NCBI RefSeq assembly: GCF_016587435.1
Contig: NZ_BNJJ01000002.1
Coordinates: forward strand, 1 to 64,000
DNA: 64,000 bases
Direction: 5' to 3'
From: Dictyobacter formicarum
GTDB taxonomy: Bacteria; Chloroflexota; Ktedonobacteria; Ktedonobacterales; Ktedonobacteraceae
A model generated the notes under the pieces. That model did no database searches and was not told the DNA's origin. It saw only the letters and a program-made list of their open reading frames with translations. Positions 1 through 9,680 of the stretch are shown here, in pieces. Each line of letters begins with the position of its first letter. Within the stretch, counting starts at the first letter, position 1. The translations under genes and the position numbers were made by a program.

Positions 1-150
1 CCTTTCCCCACACCGCTGACATACCACCCTCATCAGCCTCAAAACGCTGCACGACGCACCACCACCACCAGCAGCACTCTCCTCAGCTCCCCACACCCTT
101 GGCTCACATACTCGGCTCACATACTCCCGCACTACTGACCCCTGATAATT

Positions 151-480
151 GGCTGTGTTGCAAAAACTCTGGGAGAAACATGAGGACGTGAACCTCGCTT
201 CCTGTTCAGCTTAGGAAGCCACTCCAAACTGGTGAGCGATGAAGGTGATTTGCCTGCTGATGTCTCCTTTTGTCTCCTTTGCTCACCCCGCTGACTTGCC
301 CTTTCCGCAACATGTTCATCATCTCGAAGCCTTGTACGGTTCGCCACGCTGTCTCGAAGGAAAAGAAGCCCATCCCCGGCTTCGTCAAGCGTTGAGGAAA
401 GGTTGGATGAACCGGTGGTCTTGCTCGATCAGGTTGTTGAGGTATTTCACCTGCCTCAATTCCACGTGGTCAGGCGCGCT
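151..480 (-). pseudogene. IS6-family transposase remnant (C-terminal part)
   Basis: Read on the minus strand, this stretch encodes the end of an IS6-type transposase: VKYLNNLIEQDHRFIQ, then after a frameshift near 388-400 the block GMGFFSFETAWRTVQGF followed by MMNMLRKGQ. These are the usual closing motifs of IS6 transposases around the last catalytic Glu (the E of NNLIEQDH). The outer end near 151 begins GGCTGTGTTGCAAAAACTC, which looks like an IS6 terminal repeat. The N-terminal zinc finger and the first two Asp motifs are missing and the frame is broken, so this is dead debris. Confidence 0.75.
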
Positions 481-910
481 CCACCAGGCCGTTCGGATCC
501 TTGAGCATTACCTGCTGGCTGAGTCGTTCCTGGGTCACGCCCTGGGTGCGCGCGTTCATCTGTACCCCTTCCCCCTCCGACAGATTGAACACCCGCAGCC
601 CACTCTGTTCTCGTTCATTCGTGCGCGGATTCTCCCAGCTATTCTCCTGCGTCACCGGGAGGGCTTTCATCAGATGCCGCACCTGCGTGATCGGTTTGCA
701 CATGCCGATGTGTCTTCCACCACGGTCATTCTCGCTCCCATAACCCGCACAGTTCAGGAAGCTGAACTGTTGTCGCGGTTCGCACGGCTGGCTCTCACTC
801 CTGGACTCAGCGATCGTGCACCCACCCTCATGTCTTCGCCATCGTGGCCCTCCTGTTCACCTGTGACGAGCCAGGGACATATCCCTTTCCACCTGGGCCA
901 TGGAGTATGA
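481..910. other. Unassigned stretch next to the IS6 remnant
   Basis: Open frames run through here on both strands (about 125 codons on the minus strand upstream of 480, and a long plus-strand frame). Neither matches a family I recognise. The minus-strand frame runs into the IS6 fragment at about 475, so it may be the end of another gene joined by recombination. No start with a convincing ribosome binding site was seen. Confidence 0.3.
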
Positions 911-1015
911 TGTCACTGGTTTCCTGTCACTGGTTTCCTGTCAAGAAGGAATATCATATCCTTGCCTGAGAGCAACAGAGCGCACAACAGCAGGCCTCAT
1001 AAGGAAACAGGCAAG

Positions 1016-1047
1016 ATTGGGCGCCAGTGGATCCACTGGCGCCCAAT
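1016..1047. repeat. 32-bp perfect palindrome
   Basis: ATTGGGCGCCAGTGG and its exact complement meet at a central ATCCAC/GTGGAT to give an uninterrupted 32-bp palindrome. It lies in a gene-free stretch and has no poly-T tail, so it is not a typical terminator. Confidence 0.85.
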
Positions 1048-1324
1048 GAGCAGCTCCCCCAGAAACAAGCAGGCGTACGAGGTGTGGGTTCGCACCGCCC
1101 GCGCTGGTTGCTGCCCCCCGAAGAGAGGGATAGCTGCTCTTTTTTCTTTCCCACTCACCATTCGCTCGTATTCCCTACTCTTGTAAAATGGCACCATCTA
1201 TGCTATGTTTAAAAGGGAAACCCTCTTGACGCACCTTTCTCCGTGGAGCATACTAAAAAAACACGTGCAGGAGGAGAGAGACGCACCAGTTCTTGCCTCG
1301 ACACCGAGGCACGTCGTGTACACG

Positions 1325-1367
1325 CCTCCACCCAGGGCGCCGGATGATTTGACGCCCTGGGTGGAGG
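1325..1367. repeat. Hairpin with 15-bp arms
   Basis: CCTCCACCCAGGGCG (1325-1339) is repeated in inverted form at 1353-1367, leaving a 13-nt loop. There is no T-run on either side. It is the first of two adjacent strong hairpins in a gene-free region. Confidence 0.85.
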
Positions 1368-1407
1368 GAAACGATACACACACAACAATTAAACAAGATC
1401 GCAGGGC

Positions 1408-1445
1408 CCTGCGAGAGGAGCACACATCAGCTCTCCTCTCGCAGG
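1408..1445. repeat. Hairpin with 13-bp arms
   Basis: CCTGCGAGAGGAG (1408-1420) is inverted at 1433-1445 with a 12-nt loop. It lies 40 bp after the previous hairpin and has a similar loop length. A TC-rich tract follows but no clean U-run. Confidence 0.85.
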
Positions 1446-1749
1446 CTCGGTCCAGCACAACGGCTGATCAGACACAGGACAGATCATGTCGGGCATCTTT
1501 TTTCACTTTCGCATCCCCCAATTCCCTTCAACCCTCCCCGTCCAGCAGAGTAAGCCTCTCTTTTTGATTCCTTGCTTCTCGATCTCCTTAGAGGAAGTAA
1601 CCACACGTTTTCCAGGCTCCGTTTACTTCATCTTCCAAAGCATTGCTATTCATGGCCCAACTATTTAGCTCATAAATATGCAATAGAGTCAATAGAGTCA
1701 ATAGATATGTTATGATTTGCTTAATGATAGTTGAAAGGATTTAACATCA

Positions 1750-2028
1750 ATGGTCTCTATTCGGCCTATTCATGCTTTCCCTGCGCGTATGGCTCCCGAG
1801 ATCGCGCTGAAAGAACTTCAGAAACTCCCTCAACACTCTATTATTCTTGATCCAATGATGGGATCAGGTACCGTTCTGCGCGTCGCACTCAACTGTGGTC
1901 TGCGTGCCATAAGAAGCAGAAGCACAGGCCGCGCGTCCGCTGGCCTCCAGAACAGCCTGCTGTGCCGCCCAGTTCACTCGCCTCGCACAAACGAAACACA
2001 TGATCAACAAAAAAAACGAGCTATTTAA
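1750..2028 (+). pseudogene. DNA methyltransferase N-terminal fragment
   Basis: The first 55 residues or so resemble the start of type II/III DNA (N4/N6) methyltransferases: a FPARMAPEIA block (the HSFPARF-like N-terminus) and then LDPMMGSGTVL, the SAM-binding glycine motif. After residue 55 the sequence becomes Arg/Ser-rich and no further methyltransferase motif (DPPY/NPPY) follows. At 92 residues the frame is about a third of the normal length. It is probably a 3'-truncated or frameshifted relic of a restriction-modification or orphan methylase. A start at 1750 with an AAAGGAT element upstream is plausible. Confidence 0.6.
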
Positions 2029-2510
2029 TCATAAAATTTACACCTCATGATAACAATGCCGAGATGGACGACAACTCCGCTGAGAACCAACATCAACACT
2101 CCTTCTCTTCCTTTGTTTAAAACAGAGGTAGACCTACGCCTGTTTCAGTTCAAAAGAGCGTGGATCAATAGCAACTAGAAGAAACCCACCGATATGGCCG
2201 AAATACGCGTGTGTTACACGTTTTACACCGCATCGGCCTCATGCAGTACCTAGCCCGAGCCACGATCGTTGCCTGGCTCCTTTGGCTCCCTTCGTCCTGA
2301 TGGTGGATAAAACGTGCTAGATACCATGCGACACAGGTTCCCTTTGACAGCATTCACAGTGCAATATGTATGGATACAGCAATGCAATCACGAGAGCATT
2401 CGACCTTCTTCAATGCCAGAGCGCGACGATACATCTTGCTTGAATCTCTCGGGAAGAAAAAAAGCAGTACCACCGAGAAACATGGCGGTTGGTTTCCGAC
2501 GATCAGTGGT
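2029..2510. other. Gene-free stretch
   Basis: I see no supported gene. It lies downstream of the Tn554-like operon and should include that element's terminus, but I could not identify an end sequence. Confidence 0.3.
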
Positions 2511-3125
2511 TCAGTGGTCATACTCTTCTTTTCGCAGCGCCGAACGGAAGCGCTCCATGAAGACTTGGAACTCGGCAAGTTCGGCCTTCAGACGCGCGAT
2601 GGTCACCCCACAGAGCATATGCTCTTGCAGAAGGGTGTTGTAGTGCTGTTCGTATGTGGTTCGTTCTCCTTGTACCTGCTGTTCTGCTTCGACTTGGGCC
2701 ACTCGTGCCTGCCGTTTTGCTTCATCGCGTTCGGCACGCGCCTCATGCAAAAGTTCCACCAGACGGGAGCGTTTGTAGTCAAGCAGAGGATCGCGAGGCA
2801 ACACCTTGACTCTGGACGACGTTGCCTGGCTTTGCCTCGTTTTTCTTGGCCTCCCTCGACTGGCGGCTTGCTGCTTCGCCCATTTCTGTTCGCGCTCCTT
2901 GCGCAGATGGGTACTATGTTCCTGAAAGAGTGAGAAGGCTTCTCGATTCCGGTAGTAGGACATGTAATCCAGGCCACTCACTTCTTTAATCGTGAACGTA
3001 TTCACTGGGCGACCATCGGCCTCAAGCTGTGTAATGGCTTGGCGAAGACGATCAACTGTGGCTTGTCTTTGGACTGCGGCATGCGTTCGCAGGTGGGCAT
3101 ACGCATCATCAGAGGGGCGGGTCAT
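2511..3125 (-). CDS. tnpC: TnpC-like transposon protein (DUF6262 type)
   Basis: This 204-residue, charged and largely helical protein resembles TnpC of Tn554-type transposons (DUF6262 family). The N-terminal part (residues 15-75) looks like a small helix-turn-helix domain (KEVSGLDYMSYYRN). Residues 110-195 are a long coiled coil rich in Arg, Glu, Ala and Gln. Its start codon overlaps the stop of the upstream recombinase gene (ATGA at 3122-3125), so the two are translationally coupled. In Tn554, TnpC influences transposition frequency and orientation. The assignment rests on operon position, size and the coiled-coil layout rather than on catalytic motifs. Confidence 0.65.
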   Translation of the reverse strand: MTRPSDDAYAHLRTHAAVQRQATVDRLRQAITQLEADGRPVNTFTIKEVSGLDYMSYYRNREAFSLFQEHSTHLRKEREQKWAKQQAASRGRPRKTRQSQATSSRVKVLPRDPLLDYKRSRLVELLHEARAERDEAKRQARVAQVEAEQQVQGERTTYEQHYNTLLQEHMLCGVTIARLKAELAEFQVFMERFRSALRKEEYDH

Positions 3126-5424
3126 CGCTCTTCTCCTTCCTCACCCTGGGTTGACGGCAGGGTATCTACAAATGGGAGATAGCCACCATCTTGACGGGTA
3201 CGAATCTGAATCTCCATGATCCCAATCGCATCATCAATCGACTGAACCATCTTACGGGCTTGCTCTGCATCGACAGCATGTCCCTGATCATCATGAAGCT
3301 TGGCTTGCAACACGTAGAGTCTTCGCCAAATCTTAGCTTTGGGCAAATTGCTGTAATGAGGCACCAGATACCGGCAATTGGCACAAATTCCCCGGTTATC
3401 AGGACGAACACAGGTGCCAGCACTGCAAAATCCAAGGACGGTCGGCCCAATCAGGCCGGAGCGCTCAAATTGTGTGCGCAACGCCTCATCCATCTGCTCT
3501 AACGTTTGAGGCGAGGGGGCTTGGAGATAGGAGCACCCTTGATCTGAAGAAAGTTGCGGTTGGATCTCAAACAGCAATGCCAATAATTGGGCCACCGGTA
3601 AACGGCTGTAGTAGGCAGTCGCTTCCGGGATGGCCAGCACCCCTGATGAGCCTTCCAACCGCACTCGATGGTGCAACAGGTAGGCAATCGCCTCTGCCGG
3701 GATGTTCAGAGCCGTTCTTGCGTGCGTGGCCAGGACATGTCGGAGAAGATGGGGAGCAATACGGATCGGATCGCCTGCTCGAGTAGTCAGGGTCAGGCCA
3801 TGGAAGAGAAAACGCAGCAACTGAGCAACATCCTGTGCCGTGAAGTGGCCAAGATGCCCATCTGAGGTGGCCCCCATTGAAAAAAGTACGGTTCAGCGAC
3901 CAAATCATCGGCTTTGTTGCCAAACGCCTCGGGGTACACCAGGGGGATACGCCCACCATGGGCAGATTGCAGCAGTTCCGCAATCTCTTTCAGATGGCGA
4001 ACTGCCATCTCGCTGATGAGAAAAAACTGCCGCTCACTCTCGTGTTGGTATCCTTTGGGTAAGAGCTTCTGGACGAGCACACCCACTTTGCGACCAGTCG
4101 GTTGCTGGTTCTTCAATTCATCCACCACGATGGTCTCAAAACGGGAAGCGCTGACCTGAAGCAGTTCGCTCACGCGACTTCCATTGGTCAGAGACAGCGT
4201 CGCCAACGCTGCGGCAAAAAGCACTCCTCTGTAGAGCGACTCAGGCTCAAAGAGGACAGATCCAGAGAGCCCTCTTGCCCATCGAAACCAGTACGCAACA
4301 CTGGCATCCGGTGACAGGAGTCCGGGGCGACGGGTACCCACCATGTCTTTTCCATGGCGCTGACTGATGTGTTGCTTCTCAATGAGGTCACCACACCAGA
4401 GCAACTGTTCCGGCGGTCCTTCGTACTGCAAGAAGTAGCCATTGCGCTCCGGCGCATATGCCTCGATTTGCCGTTGTGCACGCCTCTGAACGTCTTTCGT
4501 GTACAGATCTGGATGGCTCTTGACCCACTGCGTCCGATTCCAGAGCGTCAGCGAAAGGGTGATGGGCTGTTCAATGAGTTGGACCTCCGCCAGCGTCTGC
4601 GCATGCTCCGCCACGGAAAACTGCCGATCTGCATACGCAAAGTGATAGGGCAGCGCAATCTCTCCGCGCTCAGCGCACCTGCACAGCCTTCGATATTCCT
4701 TGACCAGGCGTTCGGCCGCTTGTTTCCGCAGTTGGGCAAGTTCGACGAGCAAGGGAAAGAGCGGCACAATGACATCCGATTGTTCCTTACGCCGAGCCTC
4801 GGTGGCTGCAATCACTGCCTGTTGCTGAGCCTGTTTTTCACAAAATCCACGCGGTAGCTTCGGCAGCAGATAGGGCTTCCATATCACCTGGTGCCGTTCA
4901 GGAAGGTCCTCCACATAGGGTCGCTGATAGACACACGCCAACGTTTCGTACCGTTTGAGCATGTTGAGATCACCACTGGTGATCAATCTCCCTGCCACAA
5001 ACGCATCCCAAATGCGACGCTCACTCAGATCAGCAAGCGTCATCATTCCGTAGCTTCTGCGTAACCTCCGGAAGAGGTTGGTGATCGCTATGCAATACGT
5101 GTACAAGGTCTTTGGCTTCATGGCATCCATCGCGCAGCCAATCGCAAGCGTAATGGCAACCACCTCTGGCAGGTCAACCGCATTGATAAGATAGCCCATG
5201 ATGACGCTGGGCAACCGTTCCCAACAAATACCAGGAGCAGTTTTCAGCATCGGTGGCAGCCACGTCAAAAACGCCTGAATATGATTTGCCCGCTCCTTCG
5301 GCTTGTTAAAATGCAGCCGTGGCACACGATCAGGCTGGTCTACAGATGTGCTTGTGGCAGATGCAGTGCTCCCCGATGGCATCATCATTCCCCTCTTTCC
5401 TCCCTTCTTCCCACCGTTTCCCAT
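3122..5424 (-). pseudogene. tnpB: TnpB-like tyrosine recombinase, frameshifted
   Basis: This would be a protein of roughly 765 residues, the second tyrosine recombinase of a Tn554-like element. The 5' part (5424 to about 3870) carries the first catalytic Arg in NGSRVSELL. The 3' part (about 3877-3122) carries HLLRHVLATH (H-x-x-R) and a C-terminal candidate nucleophile in EATAYYSR, followed by a Cys-rich tail (CSAGTCVRPDNRGICANCRY). The two halves are in different frames and overlap at 3793-3877. A run of six T (minus strand, about 3879-3884) just before the junction would restore one frame if it held seven. This can be a true mutation, a sequencing error or slippage. The 5' end overlaps the upstream recombinase by 40 nt. 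Confidence 0.7.
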
Positions 5425-6902
5425 GGCTGCCCTGCCTGCTGTTCCATGCTCTTAATCCAGTTGAGCGTCTCTTCATCATGCATCCACACAACCGTCGCCT
5501 CCTGATTGGGTCGTGGCTCTGCCTCGGTTGCCTGGGTCACCACACACGGCTTTGCGGGAAGCGCAGCCTGGGGTGACCCTATCGCGTAGCAGCGCTGGGC
5601 AAGATCCTGCTGATAGCCTGCCAGGACAGAAAAAACCGCTTCTCCTTCACGGCTCTGATCGTACATATCGATGGTGTGGATACTCCGCCAGGCCATAATG
5701 GTTTTGCCGAACGCCTCTCGTTCACGGAGATATTTTTCCGCATCAAAGGAGGCTGTGCCAGCTCCACATGCCTGCTTGAGCTTGATCAGATACTCTGTCA
5801 CAAACAAATGTCTCAGGTCATGGGGAGAAAAACGCACCGGACACAGCGTCTGCCATGATAGATAGTGGCGATACCAATGCCAGTAAAACACGTTCGGAGA
5901 ATAGGGCGTCCCTCGCTCTGTGAGGAAGAGAGGAGCGTCAGGAGCCACATCGCTGAGTCGACGGCATCCCTCTGGATCATGCAGTGGCCTCATCTGCTCA
6001 AAATACACGTTGAGGGCCACCTGAACGCACGGATTGTGGGCAAAGTAGATGGTCTTGACCTCGCGACCATAGCTCCCTTTGTTCATGACCTGCGCCTGAC
6101 CGGCCATCCCTGTGTTTTGGTAGCCGCCCACCGTCATGTGGGCAATTTCGTGAATCCTGGCTCCGGTTGATTGCAGCAGGTGGAGCACCGCTTTCTCACG
6201 CGCCGACACCACCTCACTATCAAGCATGGCATTGATGACCTTGTGGATCCCTTCGCGCACATCAGCCAACTCTTTGCGTCTCTCGGGCTTCCACCCTTGG
6301 GGTTGATGCTGGCGCAGAAAGGCCGTTGGTCGCCGTCGGGATTGCTCATGCGTCTCTCCCCGTATCCCAGCCTGATCCGGAGCACCTTTGTTCGCCAGCA
6401 TGCGTTCCCGTTCACGCTTGAGCGCAACAAGCACATCCGAGGAGAGTGGGTTCGCAAACGCATACAGCCCGGCCTCTTTCATGACCAGGTACAAATCTCG
6501 CAAGGCTGCGCGCATGACCTTGAGGGTACTCTCTCGCAGCGGCGTTTCACGGGTCAAGATAATCTCAACAGTATCCATTCCTCTTTGTGGGCGGATGTGA
6601 CACTTGAGACGTTCGCGATAAAAGGTCATCAACGTTTGACGCAACTGCTCTGGAGCAGCATCCCAGTGACATCCGCTCTCTGCCAGAAACGCAAAGTAGG
6701 ACTGCAGGCACGCAAGATAGGTCCTTCTCGTGCTCTCTGGCCCCTGCTCTTTCCGCAAGCGATACCATTCTGTGAGCGGAACAATGATCCGATCCTGGTG
6801 ATCGAGAAAAATAAGATCGTAGCGGTCTCCTGGCTGGCCACGTACCCGACGAATCTGTGAGGAAGTATCTCCCTGCTGTTTTGGAGGCGTCGTTGTTTGC
6901 AT
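5385..6902 (-). CDS. tnpA: TnpA-like tyrosine recombinase/integrase
   Basis: This 505-residue tyrosine recombinase has the layout of Tn554 TnpA. A SAM-like core-binding domain (about residues 50-180) is followed by a catalytic domain with the Arg in STGARIHEI, the H-x-x-R box in SPHDLRHLF, and a final block SIHTIDMYDQ holding the candidate nucleophilic Tyr. It is the first gene of a minus-strand operon with the second recombinase and TnpC, overlapping the next gene by 40 nt. The start at 6902 was chosen because GGAAGGGAAGAGG precedes it; an in-frame ATG at 6959 would add 19 residues without similarity. Three-gene units of this kind catalyse site-specific transposition. Confidence 0.75.
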   Translation of the reverse strand: MQTTTPPKQQGDTSSQIRRVRGQPGDRYDLIFLDHQDRIIVPLTEWYRLRKEQGPESTRRTYLACLQSYFAFLAESGCHWDAAPEQLRQTLMTFYRERLKCHIRPQRGMDTVEIILTRETPLRESTLKVMRAALRDLYLVMKEAGLYAFANPLSSDVLVALKRERERMLANKGAPDQAGIRGETHEQSRRRPTAFLRQHQPQGWKPERRKELADVREGIHKVINAMLDSEVVSAREKAVLHLLQSTGARIHEIAHMTVGGYQNTGMAGQAQVMNKGSYGREVKTIYFAHNPCVQVALNVYFEQMRPLHDPEGCRRLSDVAPDAPLFLTERGTPYSPNVFYWHWYRHYLSWQTLCPVRFSPHDLRHLFVTEYLIKLKQACGAGTASFDAEKYLREREAFGKTIMAWRSIHTIDMYDQSREGEAVFSVLAGYQQDLAQRCYAIGSPQAALPAKPCVVTQATEAEPRPNQEATVVWMHDEETLNWIKSMEQQAGQPWETVGRREERGE

Positions 6903-6997
6903 CCTCTTCCCTTCCACTTTCCACCTATTCACCACACCATTCTTCAGCAGAAGATACACCCCGAGAGGAATGTTGTAAACAGTGCAGGACAGAGGTC

Positions 6998-8264
6998 CTA
7001 CCGCTCCGCTTGACCACTCACATTAACTTGTGGGTCGTATCGAATCGTCACCGCCTCTCCCACAGAATCCCCAAGCAGCGCATGCTGATACCACGCCCCC
7101 TCGAATCGAATTCCCTCCTGGTGCACTTTATACCGGCGCCGCGGGTGCAATAACAACAGATCCAATTGCTCCTCGTTTTCCGGCAGTCGGGGCAACACTC
7201 CACTTCCGCGCCAACGGTCCTCTGGGGCCATCTGCGTCTCCGTATGCTCTCGCTTCTGATAGGTCTCCAGCACCCAATTCCGCAGAATCGTCTCCAGCTC
7301 TTCCAGCGTCAAACACGCTTCCTTCTTCGCACACGCATTGATTTCCCCCTGCTCTCTCAGATCTTTCACCACCGGCGCGTACCCGGGCAACCTCGCTAAC
7401 AGCATCTCCTCCATCGTGCGAAAAAACCGTTCGATCTTCCCCTCCCTCGTGGCTTGCCCACCTGCGAAAAGATCAATCCCATTTTCAGATCGATCGCCAC
7501 CGCCTCCAGGTGCTTTGACCGAAAATCTGATCCATGATCGCTATACAAACGCTCCGGAATCCCACAGATCTGCCACCGCGGATCATCCTTCACCCCGATC
7601 GCCTGCCGCAAGGCCAGGCTCGTTTGATAACTCGATGGCGTCTTCCAGCCCAGTTGATACCCGGCGATCGCTCGGCTGTAATCGTCTTCGATCACCGTCA
7701 ACCATGGCTTGTCCCTCTCCTGCTTCCCTCGACACACATAGATGCACAACCGGCAATGATCTGCCTGCCAGATCCGATTCGCTCTCGAGGCCTCTCGCCG
7801 ATAGAGCACATCATACGTCTCTCGATACCCGCGCTCGCCCCTCCCTCGCCAACGTTTTCACATCCTCCGGCAGGCCTCGGATGATGCGATACACTTGTCC
7901 ATAACTCGGCTCCGGCCAGTCATTCACCCTTGCCACCTCACGCACCAGCGCATGAATCGCACCCGACTTCCCGCTCAATCCTCTCCAGTCCCAGCCCCTC
8001 AATCAAGGCGATCAACTCCTGCGGCACGCCTCGCACCTGCCCTCGATCCGCACGTCCTCCTGGCGCCAAACCGCTCAACCCCTTTTCACGATACACCCGC
8101 ATCCACCGCTGCACCGGAGACCTCGACACCTGCTGCTCTCGCGCCACCCACGACTGCGTCATTCCCTCTTCCAGACACGGCCGCAGCAACGCATACCGCT
8201 CTAGCGCGCTCTCTCGCTGCCTCGGCGTTAACCCCACCAGCATCACCAACGGCTCTTCTTCCAT
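6998..8264 (-). pseudogene. Mu/TnsB-type DDE transposase, several frameshifts
   Basis: Four consecutive minus-strand frames reconstruct one transposase. 8264-7938 has a helix-turn-helix (AREQQVSRSPVQRWMRVYRE). 8002-7811 holds a second DNA-binding segment. 7809-7440 carries the catalytic core with IWQADHC (first Asp), VIEDDYSRAIAG and YSDHGSDF (second Asp). 7440-6998 carries EGKIERFFRTM (Glu) and the beta-barrel C-terminal domain typical of Mu-type transposases (RYKVHQEGIRFEGAWY). At least three frameshifts separate the pieces, so it is inactive. No TnsC/IstB-type ATPase gene adjoins it. Confidence 0.75.
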
Positions 8265-8640
8265 CCCCTTTCCTTCCTCCTCCGCATTTCTACCACTCTA
8301 TCGAGCAAAACATCCTCTGTCAATCAATACACGTGACAATATCTTCATACTTCACTCTATTTAAAAAGATGTATTTACTCCATGCGCAGAAAAAGAGGAC
8401 ACATCCACACCAGAAGAGCACTGCACCCGCTTCCAAGGCATATACTGCCGCTTGCTTGCTCTCATATCCCCTTCCGGGATCACTTTCTCCGCTCTTTCAC
8501 GCACTTCTTTCGCCGCTTTTTCACGAAGCAACCTGTCTTTCCCTACGCTACAGATCTCCTTCAGCCCGCTTCTCACGCTCTCCCATTGATTCATTGAATG
8601 ACTACACGAAATACTGTTCCTTCACTTAATTCGCAAAAAT
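8265..8640. other. Gene-free stretch upstream of the Mu-type transposase
   Basis: This stretch is AT-rich at 8300-8380 and has no supported gene. It probably contains the terminus of the Mu-type element, but I could not pair it with an end on the other side. Confidence 0.3.
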
Positions 8641-8657
8641 ACCCTTCATTTTTCGTG

Positions 8658-8800
8658 AAAATTTACAGGCGATTTCGCTTACGACGGCTCTGGAAAGTGA
8701 ATTGTGAAACGCTGATGACCGCGGCAGGGCAAAATCTTAAACGGCTGCTCAAAAAGCGGGGGTGGGGACGGCGTCCATTCCCAACGGAGGCCATGACAGC
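8658..8800 (+). pseudogene. C-terminal scrap of a DDE transposase (IS1182/IS5-like)
   Basis: The frame reads RRFRLRRLWKVNCETLM followed by AGQNLKRLLKKRGWGRR. This is the conserved closing segment of IS1182/IS5-type transposases after the catalytic Glu (arginine-rich, ending in xNLKRL). Everything upstream is missing. It does not match the C-terminus of the full IS1182 copy at 48735-50372, so it comes from a different element. Confidence 0.55.
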
Positions 8801-9222
8801 CTCTTTTTGGGGATTTTGGAGCGTGGCGTTCATCTCCTTCGGGGGAAGAAGCCTTCTCTTTCCCGATACGTCGAGTTTCTCAAGGATTTGAACATCATGC
8901 CCATCTAGCTTTACCGATGAGTTTTAGGAGAGCTTTTTCAACAGGCTGGGACGATACTCGTTCCTCCAACTCGCTCAATAGCTCCTATCGAGGCATTTCC
9001 GACCACTTTCCTCATCGCTTGCCCAAGCTGACCAAGCCGTTGCCCCATCTGACGCAAATCGTCTGCATCAATCAGTAAAACGCTCCAATCCGCCTGAAAG
9101 CGATTAACATCGTCGGAACACACATGATCGTCAACGCAATGCGTGAAGCGTACACAATCACACTCAAGACGAAAAGGAGCACACAGATGGATACTTGGAC
9201 GACCAGGACAACAACAGAAAAA

Positions 9223-9258
9223 AAGCGATAAAATGGAGCTGGATTCATTTTATCGCTT
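9223..9258. repeat. Hairpin with 13-bp arms
   Basis: AAGCGATAAAATG (9223-9235) is inverted at 9246-9258 around a 10-nt loop. It directly precedes the IS701 fragment and may mark the junction. Confidence 0.8.
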
Positions 9259-9570
9259 CATCGGGAACCCTGGGCAAGATTGGCAACTGCCAGGTCATAG
9301 TCAGTGTTGAGTTCTTGGCTGATGACCCTGCGAGCAGTCCCCTTTTCCATTGGCCAGTCAGCGCCCAACTCTTTCTGCCGGAAGCCTGGATACAGGATAC
9401 CGAGCGCCGCAAACAGGCACAGGCCCCCGAGTCGATAAGCCAACAGAGCAAGCCAGACATCGCGCTGGGATTGCTAGATCGTACCAGAGAGTGGGGCGTC
9501 TCCATCGGGACGGCAGTGATGTACGCGGGATATGGATACAATCCCAATGTTCTCCTGGGTAACGCGACAT
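9259..9570 (+). pseudogene. IS701-family transposase fragment
   Basis: The plus-strand frame contains SGTLGKIGNCQVIVSV, LFLPEAWIQDTERR and REWGVSIGTAVMYAGYGYN. These match the central catalytic region of IS701 (DDE_5) transposases, where the AGYG block normally carries the second Asp (DAGYG). Here it reads YAGYG, so the catalytic Asp is lost. Both the N-terminal third and the C-terminal half are absent. It is a decayed internal fragment. Confidence 0.75.
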
Positions 9571-9680
9571 TAATCGTTCCATACATACCATCCTTAGATT
9601 GGAATAGAAGAGCCTATTGGGCTCTGCGAACGGACAAGTCGACGTTGGGCACTGATCGGCCTGAGAGGTTCACTCCATCT

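Larger units (their letters stand above)
911..1749. other. Gene-free stretch with strong secondary structure
   Basis: No credible coding region was found. The stretch holds the 32-bp palindrome, the two hairpins and, at about 1681-1705, three tandem copies of a 9-bp unit (AATAGAGTC, the last copy diverged) just upstream of the methyltransferase fragment. It may be the end of a mobile element or encode a structured RNA. Confidence 0.4.

Noticed and set aside
239..910. 223-codon plus-strand ORF
   Set aside because: Its first part is antisense to the recognisable IS6 remnant and it has no family features; it looks like a shadow frame.
3870..3890. Programmed -1 frameshift in the TnpB-like gene
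   Set aside because: The T6 run does not form a good X XXY YYZ slippery heptamer (it is preceded by C) and Tn554-type elements are not known to need it; a plain indel is more likely.
7895..8629. 244-codon plus-strand ORF
   Set aside because: Pro/Ser/Arg-rich translation antisense to the Mu-type transposase; shadow frame.
8938..9123. 61-codon minus-strand ORF (MCSDDVNRFQADWSV...)
   Set aside because: No homology recognised, no ribosome binding site and located between transposon scraps; not enough to call a gene.
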